Source: Chloroflexota bacterium (GTDB taxonomy: Bacteria; Chloroflexota; Anaerolineae; Promineifilales; Promineifilaceae). From it: a stretch of DNA of 13,521 nucleotides. Under the pieces are notes generated by a model, which saw nothing but the letters and a program-made list of their open reading frames with translations, made no database searches and was not told the origin of the DNA. The stretch is taken from NCBI GenBank assembly GCA_020353135.1, contig CP070688.1, positions 866,850-880,370 on the forward strand, in the 5' to 3' direction. Both the position numbers and the translations under genes were made by a program. This document shows positions 7,169 through 13,521 of the stretch, piece by piece (position 1 is the first letter of the stretch; every line of letters begins with the position of its first letter).

Positions 7169-7318
7169 GTGTTACAGTGGCGCGTTCGTTGCGTGCACGT
7201 TTTTTTCCTCGTCTTTGGCGCGCTCGTCAGCGCTTGCTCGGACGAGTGCGAATTGACCATAGGCCAGGCGACGGAAGGCTTGGCCAATGGCACCCTTGAA
7301 GTGGAGATACCCGGATGA
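7169..7318 (+). CDS. Tiny predicted lipoprotein (49 aa), first gene of the sensory cassette
   Basis: This 49-codon ORF starts with GTG behind a strong AGGAG and ends in the TGA of an ATGA overlap with the next gene. The peptide has a classic type II signal: basic N-region (WRVR), hydrophobic core (VFFLVFGAL) and lipobox V20-S-A-C23. After lipidation and cleavage at C23 a mature peptide of only 27 residues would remain, starting CSDEC with acidic residues and a second cysteine (C27), and ending EVEIPG. Serine at +2 suggests surface retention. I do not recognise the family. Translational coupling to the 8-TM sensor suggests a partner role, such as a ligand-binding or signalling accessory on the outer membrane face. 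It could instead be a leader ORF that only aids translation of the next gene, or a remnant of a longer lipoprotein. Confidence 0.65.
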   Translation: MLQWRVRCVHVFFLVFGALVSACSDECELTIGQATEGLANGTLEVEIPG

Positions 7319-9765
7319 CGCTGGCCTCATCAGGCAGTGAGGTGGCAGGTGACGACCAGAAGAAGCGTGACAATGATGTGCTCATCATCGTCCTAGTCGT
7401 CGCGCTTTCACTATTCTTACTGAGCTTCGCCAGTTGGTTCCTGTTCGCGCCCCTGGATAGGGCCAGCGAAACCCTGATCCTGGTCGCCGCCGGACTCGTG
7501 GCTCTAATCGGCGCGCTACTAGTTCGGCAGGGCCAGCAGGTTGCCGGCGTTCTCCTGGCTCTTCTGGCCCTTTTCGGAGCGTATCTCTACCTAACAGTGC
7601 AGTTCAGCGGCATCGGCGCCCTCGCGGCCGTCGTCCTGGCCATCGTGGCCAGCGTGGTTATCGTGGAAGCTTTCCCGCGGACCTACGTCGCCCGGGTCGT
7701 TGGTCTGGCGCTAATAGTCAGTCTATTCCTGCTGCTGCTGGAATTATTCTGGCCCGGGCCAGCCCGAGTTGCCCTGCCCGATTCGATCGCTCCGGCGATC
7801 ATCCTGGCTGTTGCCGCCAGTCTGGTCGTCGTGGCCTTTACTCTGCGCCATTATCCACGCTACACACTGCGCGAGAAGCTCGTCACCGCTTTCCTGGCCG
7901 TGGCTTTGTTGCCGCTCATGATTATCGTCCTGATAAACAACAACAATAGTCGAAACGTGCTGGTGGCGAACGCGAACCAACGCCTGCTGTCGGCCGCCCG
8001 GCAGGCGGCCGTGACCGTCGACGACTTTTTCGTCAACTCGCTACGCACCATCCGCACCGAGGCGATCATTCTGGAGGAAACGGGTTATCTGGACGTCATT
8101 CAGGCAGATCGCGCAGACAGCGAAGCGGAAGCCCTTGTACTGGCCCAGTTGATGACCTATCGCGACAAAGACCCGTTGAACATCCAATCCTACGCCCTGC
8201 TCGATCTGACTGGCGAGGTTCTTCTGGAATATCCGCCGAACAGCCCGCAATCGATGGAGAGCGGCCGCGACTATGTTACTGCTCCAATGGAGACAGACAG
8301 ACCGTATGCATCGGAGGTTCTGTTTACCCCTATTGACGGGGGGCCTTTTCTTTACCTCAGCGCACCTGTCCATGACGAGACCGGTCGGATCGCCGCCATT
8401 TTGCGCGGCCGATACAAAGCCAGCATCCTGCAAGAGATCATCGCCCGCAGCACGGGCCTGGTAGGCGGCCGATCATTTGCCGTCCTGTACGACGAGAATT
8501 TACTGCAGCTGGCCCATGGCACAGCTCCGGATTCGCTCTATAGCGTGATAGCGCCGGACGGAGATTCCGATTTAACTGTTCTACAGGCTTTCGAACGCTT
8601 ACCTGCCAAGCCGATCGAAGAACTGGTAACCGAACTGCCCGATCTTGAACAGAAGTTGTCCAGCGCGCAGACCGAGCCATTATTCACCACCTCCGACGTG
8701 AGTTCGGGCGACCGCGTAGACCAGGTAGCCGTCACCGGCGTCGACTCCCAACCCTGGCTGGTGGCCTTCTTCCAGCCACAAGACGTTTTCCTGGCCCCTA
8801 TCGAGGAACAGACTCGCACGGCGCTATTGCTGGCCGTTGCCGTGACCGGCGGCGTGATCGTTCTCGCTGCTGTCTTGGCCCGGCTTTTAACCGGACCGAT
8901 CATCCGCCTGGAAGAAACGGCCGAATTGGTCGCACAAGGCGATCTTACCATTCGAGCGGCCGTCGAGTCTGACGACGAGATCGGCGCACTAGCCGAGACC
9001 TTCAACTTGATGACGAGTCGCCTGGAAGAGAGCTTGCTTGAGCTTGAGCAAAGGGTAGCCGACCGTACTCAGGCCCTGGCCACCAGTACAGAGGTAGGCC
9101 AGCGCTTATCCACCATCCTGGACCAGCAAGAACTCGTTAGCGAAGTCGTAAAACAAGTGCAGTCGTCATTTGGATATTACCATGTCCACATCTACCTGTT
9201 GGATGAGCCCAGCAACGACCTATTCATGGTCGGCGGCACGGGCCGCGCCGGCCAGATCATGCTAGAAAAAGGCCACCGAATCGCCCAACGCCAGGGTCTT
9301 GTCGGCCGGGCAGCAAGGTTAAACACCGTTGTCCTGGCGCCCAACGTTCACCACGATCCCGACTGGTTGGCCAATCCCCTGTTGCCGCTAACCAACTCGG
9401 AAATCGCCGTGCCCATCGCCGTCGGCCGAAAGGTTTTGGGCGTTCTCGACGTGCAGGATGATGAAATTGCAGGGCTGCAGCAAGAGGACGCCGACCTGCT
9501 CCTATCGATTGCCAACCAGGTGGCCATCGCCTTGCAGAACGCCCAGTCCTACGCCGAGCTCCGCCGCCAGGCTAAACGTCGGGCTCTGATCAACGAGATC
9601 AATCGCAAGATTCAAAGCACTGCGGAAGCGGACAAAGCCATGCAGATCGCGGTCAGGGAGTTGGGCCGAGCCGTTGGCAGCCGTCAGGCCCGCGTTTGGC
9701 TGGAAGAGTGGCCCGGGCATGACGATACGGAAACAGGGAGAAATGGCGAAGGATCGGTCCCATGA
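7315..9765 (+). CDS. Membrane sensor: 6-TM module, dCACHE, HAMP, GAF, C-terminal half-GAF
   Basis: The protein has 816 residues. Six hydrophobic segments fill the N-terminus (about 22-45, 53-70, 76-97, 99-118, 128-146, 158-177). A seventh (189-209) leads into a large extracytoplasmic region (210-500) that looks like a double CACHE sensor: a long entry helix with ANQRLLSAARQAAVTVDDFF, then a YALLDLTGEVLL strand and LYLSAPVHDETGRIAAIL. TM8 (503-525) precedes a HAMP domain (527-580), a short coiled coil and a GAF domain (about 600-745) with YHVHIYLLD and LGVLDVQ. Residues 747-798 look like the first third of another GAF, then the protein ends in a polar tail. No kinase, cyclase or chemotaxis output is seen, and there is no cysteine. 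GGAG at 7303-7306 supports the ATG. It overlaps both neighbours by ATGA, so all three are probably co-translated. Confidence 0.88.
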   Translation: MTLASSGSEVAGDDQKKRDNDVLIIVLVVALSLFLLSFASWFLFAPLDRASETLILVAAGLVALIGALLVRQGQQVAGVLLALLALFGAYLYLTVQFSGIGALAAVVLAIVASVVIVEAFPRTYVARVVGLALIVSLFLLLLELFWPGPARVALPDSIAPAIILAVAASLVVVAFTLRHYPRYTLREKLVTAFLAVALLPLMIIVLINNNNSRNVLVANANQRLLSAARQAAVTVDDFFVNSLRTIRTEAIILEETGYLDVIQADRADSEAEALVLAQLMTYRDKDPLNIQSYALLDLTGEVLLEYPPNSPQSMESGRDYVTAPMETDRPYASEVLFTPIDGGPFLYLSAPVHDETGRIAAILRGRYKASILQEIIARSTGLVGGRSFAVLYDENLLQLAHGTAPDSLYSVIAPDGDSDLTVLQAFERLPAKPIEELVTELPDLEQKLSSAQTEPLFTTSDVSSGDRVDQVAVTGVDSQPWLVAFFQPQDVFLAPIEEQTRTALLLAVAVTGGVIVLAAVLARLLTGPIIRLEETAELVAQGDLTIRAAVESDDEIGALAETFNLMTSRLEESLLELEQRVADRTQALATSTEVGQRLSTILDQQELVSEVVKQVQSSFGYYHVHIYLLDEPSNDLFMVGGTGRAGQIMLEKGHRIAQRQGLVGRAARLNTVVLAPNVHHDPDWLANPLLPLTNSEIAVPIAVGRKVLGVLDVQDDEIAGLQQEDADLLLSIANQVAIALQNAQSYAELRRQAKRRALINEINRKIQSTAEADKAMQIAVRELGRAVGSRQARVWLEEWPGHDDTETGRNGEGSVP

Positions 9766-11708
9766 TTCCTGAGTTCCTCTCAAAGTCGAAGACCCTGTCC
9801 TCCATCAGAACCCAGATCATCATGGGCTTTGGCCTTATCTTGGGCCTGACTTTGATCATCGTCGTGATCAACTTCTTCGCCCTACAGATCTTACGTTCGG
9901 GCATCGAGGTCACCGTCGAAGAGGCCGGCCGCGTTCGAGAACTCGGCCTGGCGATTCAAAATGAATTCTTGCTGGCCCGCCAGGAAGAACAGCTATTCCT
10001 GGACAACTGGCGAGGTCTTGGTTTCGAAGATGCTTCCGAGCAACACGTTGTCAAAAACCAGCGATTTGTTAACCGGGCCCGGTCCAATTTGCAGGCCTTG
10101 GAGACTTTGCTGGCGACGGCATCTTCACCCGAATTGGACGAAGTCGCCGACGAAGCAGCGGCCCTGGCTCCGGCCCTGGCCAGCTATGAAGAGGCCTTTG
10201 CGGCTACGGTAGGCCGAATTGAAGAGCGCAGCCAGGCCGGCGGCCTGGAAGTTGACCTGCAAGAGACCTTGAACGAGTTGGAAGGATCTGTAGCTAGCCT
10301 TCGCGACAGCAACGAATTGAACCGCGTGATCGTCCAGATGGGCGCCAACGAGCAGGCGTTCTTCAACACCGGCGAACAGCAATACATTGATCAAACGGCC
10401 TTGCTGGCCCAGCGAGCAGGGGAGTTACTCAACGAGACAGACCAACTAGACGGGAGCTTTTCCGACCTTGCCCGTCCCGATATTTTAGCACTGGTTGACG
10501 ATCACATGGGCGCTTTCCAGGCATTGGTCCTGCTGGAAAATGAGATAGGCAATAATACGGCTGTCGCCGCGGAAGTTACAGCCAACGTTGCCGAGCGCAC
10601 CAACTCCATCCGTGAGAAAGGCGCCGAAGGCCTGGCCTTGGCCAGACAAGATCTGCAGCGGGCCACCATCGCCAGCACAGCCGTCTCCATCGTCTTCGGG
10701 CTAGTTGCCCTGATCGCCGGCGCATTCACGGCCTTGCTTCTGGCCCGGCGCATCATCGCCCCCTTGACCGAACTGACCCAGGCTGCACAAGAGGTTGGTA
10801 GCGGAAATCTGGATTACCGCGTAGAGTTCACCGGCCAGGATGAGTTCGCCAGCCTTGGCGATGTCTTTAATCAGATGGCCGGCCAACTCCATAATTTGGT
10901 AGGCTCGCTAGAACGATTGGTCACCGAACGCACCCGGGCGCTGACGACTACTTTCCAAGTCAGCCGCCGATTGTCCACGATCCTGGATCAGGACCGGTTG
11001 GTCGGCGAGGTTGTGGAACAGGTGCGCGCCGCCTTTGATTTTTATCATGTGCACATATATCTCTTCGATGACGACAAGACGAGACTGATGATGGTTGGCG
11101 GCACAGGCAGCGCCGGCCGCACCATGCTGGCGGCCGGCCACCAGCTGAAGCGCGGCCAGGGCCTGGTGGGCCGGGCAGCCGAGAGTCGCCGGCCTGTGGT
11201 AGTGCCCGACGTCACCCGCGATCCCAATTGGCTACCTAATCCCCTGCTGCCCAATACCAAATCAGAGATCGCCGCGCCTATCATCTTGGGTGACGAGGTG
11301 CTGGGCGTGCTGGACGTCCAGCACGACTTGCGCGACGGCTTGAGTCGCAGCGATGCTGAACTTCTGCAATCAATTGCCGATCAAGTGGCTATCGCCTGGC
11401 GAAACGCCGAACTGTACGGTGATGCTCGAAGGGTGGCCGATCGGGAAGCGATGTTGAACGTGATCAATCAGCGGATCCAGCAATCCGCCAGCGTTGAGGG
11501 TGTTCTACAAACGGCCGCCCAGGAAATCGGCCGCGCGCTTGGCGCCCGAGAAACCACCATCCAACTAGACACCGGCGTCTCCATCCCGGATTCCGTGACA
11601 GAGAGAGGAGGGGCGAGGCGACCATCGGACGAAACCGGCAACGGCGGCAACGGTCAGAGTGCTCCAACTGCTCAGGACAGCGCAATTCTTCGTGATGGCG
11701 AGGGTTGA
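9762..11708 (+). CDS. Membrane sensor: TM, all-helical (HBM-like) sensor, TM, HAMP, GAF, half-GAF
   Basis: The protein has 648 residues. TM1 (19-41) and TM2 (about 305-330) bracket some 260 extracytoplasmic residues that are almost wholly helical, rich in Glu, Ala and Leu, with NEFLLARQEEQLFL near the start and NEQAFFNTGEQQYI midway. This double-bundle look fits the helical bimodular (HBM) sensors that bind small organic acids in McpS-type receptors, but that is a guess from pattern only. A HAMP domain (330-383) and linker lead to a GAF domain (406-552) very like that of the upstream gene (shared RLSTILDQ, YHVHIYL, MVGGTG, QGLVGRAA, LGVLDVQ). Residues 554-605 again resemble a broken-off GAF start, then a Gly/Asn/Ser-rich disordered tail follows. 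No output domain and no cysteine are seen. AAGGA at 9749-9753 supports the ATG inside the previous gene's stop. Confidence 0.88.
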   Translation: MIPEFLSKSKTLSSIRTQIIMGFGLILGLTLIIVVINFFALQILRSGIEVTVEEAGRVRELGLAIQNEFLLARQEEQLFLDNWRGLGFEDASEQHVVKNQRFVNRARSNLQALETLLATASSPELDEVADEAAALAPALASYEEAFAATVGRIEERSQAGGLEVDLQETLNELEGSVASLRDSNELNRVIVQMGANEQAFFNTGEQQYIDQTALLAQRAGELLNETDQLDGSFSDLARPDILALVDDHMGAFQALVLLENEIGNNTAVAAEVTANVAERTNSIREKGAEGLALARQDLQRATIASTAVSIVFGLVALIAGAFTALLLARRIIAPLTELTQAAQEVGSGNLDYRVEFTGQDEFASLGDVFNQMAGQLHNLVGSLERLVTERTRALTTTFQVSRRLSTILDQDRLVGEVVEQVRAAFDFYHVHIYLFDDDKTRLMMVGGTGSAGRTMLAAGHQLKRGQGLVGRAAESRRPVVVPDVTRDPNWLPNPLLPNTKSEIAAPIILGDEVLGVLDVQHDLRDGLSRSDAELLQSIADQVAIAWRNAELYGDARRVADREAMLNVINQRIQQSASVEGVLQTAAQEIGRALGARETTIQLDTGVSIPDSVTERGGARRPSDETGNGGNGQSAPTAQDSAILRDGEG

Positions 11709-11714
11709 TAACTA

Positions 11715-13521
11715 ATGAGTGAGATGACGGCTCCAACGAGCGGTGAAAGCCGGGTGGGATCTTACTATTACACGATTCGATTTGCCATCATAGGCGCCGC
11801 CTTCGGCTTACTCTTCCCCATTGTCGCCACCTTAATTGTCGTCTGGGAAAGCGGAGACGCCTTCACTTTACAGAGCTTGGTCGAGGCCCAACTCAATACA
11901 CCGCTACTATGGATCATCGATACGGCGCCCGTGTTCCTGGGTCTGTTCGCCGCCTTTGCCGGACAACGCGAAGACCGGCTTCAGACCGCCAACCGCCAGT
12001 TGGCCGCGGCTATAGAGTCACTGGAAGAACAGGTAGAAGATCAGGCTCGCGAAATCGATCGCGCCGTCGAGGTCAGTCACAGCGTTACCCAGGTGAGCGA
12101 CTTAGATCAGATGCTTGCCGAGGCAGCCGAGCTGATTCGAGCCAGTTTCGACCTCTACTACGCCCAGGTCTATTTGCTCGATGTCGACGAGAGCTATCTG
12201 ACGTTGCGAGCGGGCACCGGCGAGATCGGCCAGGCACTCGTCCGGCAAAATTGGCGCCTACCCATAGGCCCGGGATCGATCGTGGGCACGGCCGCCCAGG
12301 AGCGGCAGGCCATCTTGGTAGCGAATACCGCCACCAGCCACATATTCCAACCCAATCCATTGTTGCCGGAAACGCTTTCCGAGGTCGCCATGCCGCTGTT
12401 GATTGGCCAGCGGGTCGTGGGCGTCCTGGACCTACAAAGCGCGGAGGCGGATCAACTGACCGCGCGCAATTTACCAGTCCTGGAGGCCGTCGCGGGACAG
12501 TTAGCTATCGCAATCGAGCACGCTCGCCTGATGGAAGAAGCAACCGAGGCGAGAACCGTGATTGAGGCTCAGGCCCGGCGCATGGCCGGCCGCGGCTGGC
12601 AAGAATTTCTGAATGCCGTCGATCGCGGAGAGGTTCTGGGCTACACCTTCGATGCCGAGGATATTGCTCCAATCCAGGAGCCTATGCCTGTCACGATTAA
12701 CGATCATGACCTACATGTGCCTATCGTCGTCGCCGGCCAAACCGTGGGTATCGTCCGCGTAGCGGGCGCAGCCGGCCATCATTGGTCCAGGAACGAAAGC
12801 GAGTTGGTGAACTCGGCGGCCGAACAGGTAGCGCGTCAGGTTGAGAATCTCCGGCTGTTGGCCGAGGCCGATCGCTATCGAGCTGAAGCGGAGGAAGCGA
12901 CCCGGCGGTTGACCCGCGAGGGTTGGGCAACTTATCGGCAGGATCATTCCGGGGCGGCCAGTGGTTACATGTATGATCGGACCAGAGTGGTTCCTCTGCC
13001 GGCGAAAACCGATCCCGCCGAACGTGCAATCGAGGGTGACCCGGCGCTCGACCCGGCGGCGAGCATTACACGACCACTTCGAGTTCGTGGTCAGGATATC
13101 GGCTGGCTGGAAGTCGGCCGGCCGGCCGGTGCCGACGAAGCGACCGGCGAATTGGTTGAAGCGGTGGCCGCCCAGCTCAGCTCGCACCTTGAGAACTTAC
13201 GATTGACGGAGCAAAGAGAGCTGGCCCTGGCGGAAACAGAGGAGCAATCCGGTAGGCTGGCAGCCCTGAACCGTTTAAGCGAGGATCTGGCTAATGCAGC
13301 CACACAGGACGAAGTATACCGGATCGCGGCTGGCCAAATCGGCGACGTCGTTCCCGCCGATCGTCTAAGTCTGGCCGTTCGCGGTGAAGATGGCACCCAT
13401 TTCGAGGTCTTGTCCCTAGACTCAGAGGCCGGCGCCGTAAACATCGGCCGCCTCGATTCGGTTGAAGGAACTGTTGTCGGTGTGTCCTTTAACGAAAACC
13501 GGGTAGTCAACGTGGGTCAAA
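11715..13521 (+). CDS. Multi-GAF membrane protein with two-TM hairpin (3' end beyond window)
   Basis: This frame stays open from the ATG at 11715 to the window end, 602 full codons, so the gene is truncated at its 3' end. Two TM segments (about 21-44 and 63-83) with a short external loop form a hairpin anchor; the second contains VFLGLFAAFAG. A coiled coil (84-120) leads to GAF1 (about 122-270) with YYAQVYLLD, PNPLLP, SEVAMPL and VVGVLDLQ. Residues 276-385 and 386-497 are two degenerate repeats described separately. A further GAF begins near residue 515 (LAALNRLSEDLANAAT) and is cut off. No cysteine is present. GAGGG at 11700-11704 is a modest RBS, 10 nt upstream, and the gene starts 6 bp after the previous stop. 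Related multi-GAF proteins in Chloroflexota often end in kinase or regulator domains, so the output may lie just outside the window. Confidence 0.85.
   Translation, partial: MSEMTAPTSGESRVGSYYYTIRFAIIGAAFGLLFPIVATLIVVWESGDAFTLQSLVEAQLNTPLLWIIDTAPVFLGLFAAFAGQREDRLQTANRQLAAAIESLEEQVEDQAREIDRAVEVSHSVTQVSDLDQMLAEAAELIRASFDLYYAQVYLLDVDESYLTLRAGTGEIGQALVRQNWRLPIGPGSIVGTAAQERQAILVANTATSHIFQPNPLLPETLSEVAMPLLIGQRVVGVLDLQSAEADQLTARNLPVLEAVAGQLAIAIEHARLMEEATEARTVIEAQARRMAGRGWQEFLNAVDRGEVLGYTFDAEDIAPIQEPMPVTINDHDLHVPIVVAGQTVGIVRVAGAAGHHWSRNESELVNSAAEQVARQVENLRLLAEADRYRAEAEEATRRLTREGWATYRQDHSGAASGYMYDRTRVVPLPAKTDPAERAIEGDPALDPAASITRPLRVRGQDIGWLEVGRPAGADEATGELVEAVAAQLSSHLENLRLTEQRELALAETEEQSGRLAALNRLSEDLANAATQDEVYRIAAGQIGDVVPADRLSLAVRGEDGTHFEVLSLDSEAGAVNIGRLDSVEGTVVGVSFNENRVVNVGQ
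12540..13205 (+). repeat. Two tandem truncated GAF-like modules inside the multi-GAF protein
   Basis: Residues 276-385 and 386-497 of the last gene align with each other. Both have an Arg-rich helix, a GW pair (W295 and W404), a GY-x-[FY]-D motif (309-313 and 417-421), a Pro-containing turn, a strand with V.GQ.[IV]G (HVPIVVAGQTVG and PLRVRGQDIG), and a closing helix ending ENLRL (377-381 and 493-497). The tryptophans are 109 residues apart, and the second copy has an insert of about 7 residues. Each unit keeps what looks like the C-terminal half of a GAF fold, while the N-terminal half is replaced by the GW...GY.YD segment. The repetition is visible; the fold assignment is inference. Confidence 0.6.

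Noticed and set aside
9109..9552. Phytochrome-like chromophore-binding GAF in the first sensor
   Set aside because: There is no cysteine and no PHY domain or bilin-lyase signature; pattern fits generic Chloroflexota GAF relay domains.
11909..12565. 218-codon + strand ORF within the last gene
   Set aside because: It is a shadow frame, Arg/Gly/Ser-rich low-complexity; the frame starting at 11715 stays open through it and encodes recognisable TM and GAF features.
1..13521. tRNA, rRNA, CRISPR array, insertion sequence or phage genes
   Set aside because: No cloverleaf-like segment, no regularly spaced repeats, no transposase or integrase motifs were found on either strand by eye.
1..13521. Very frequent GGCC/CGGCCG strings across the window
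   Set aside because: Likely explained by GCC and GGC codon preference for Ala and Gly in a GC-rich genome; would need a count against a codon-shuffled control to mean more.

Overview
The window (13,521 bp, moderately GC-rich) reads almost entirely on the + strand as tightly packed bacterial genes. The best taxonomic guess is Chloroflexota, probably an Anaerolineae-type lineage. This rests on the style of the membrane-anchored GAF proteins (the recurring NPLLP...SE.A.P...G..VLGVLDVQ pattern, and the two-TM hairpin ending in a FLGLFAA-like motif). It is inferred from remembered family patterns, not from a search. No rRNA, tRNA, CRISPR array, transposase or phage gene is visible.

Region 1 (1-6939) is a six-gene co-directional run: gatC, gatA, a sugar-nucleotide transferase with a C-terminal hexapeptide-type tail, a class I/II PLP aminotransferase, a GT4-type glycosyltransferase, and gatB. 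All three subunits of the aspartyl/glutamyl-tRNA amidotransferase are present, but gatB is separated from gatCA by three metabolic genes. Most gaps are short and several genes have good Shine-Dalgarno sequences, so an operon is plausible. The 107-bp gap before the glycosyltransferase holds a notable 71-nt nested inverted repeat.

Region 2 (6940-7168) is the only real intergenic space. It contains three mutually complementary GCTCAC/GTGAGC segments, an AT-rich patch with an extended -10 promoter candidate, and small palindromes. It probably separates the gat operon from the next transcription unit.

Region 3 (7169-13521, running off the window) is a sensory cassette. It starts with a 49-residue candidate lipoprotein (GTG start, strong RBS). 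This overlaps by ATGA a protein of 8 predicted TM segments with dCACHE, HAMP and GAF. That gene overlaps by ATGA a protein with two TM segments, an all-helical sensor, HAMP and GAF. Six bases later begins a third protein with a 2-TM hairpin, GAF, two truncated GAF-like repeats and another GAF; it is cut by the window end. None of the visible parts carries a histidine kinase, GGDEF, chemotaxis or DNA-binding output. The three large proteins contain no cysteine, whereas the small lipoprotein has three. The most interesting hypothesis is that these genes form a multi-subunit membrane sensory complex with different input domains and a shared GAF layer, whose output lies in or beyond the truncated gene.
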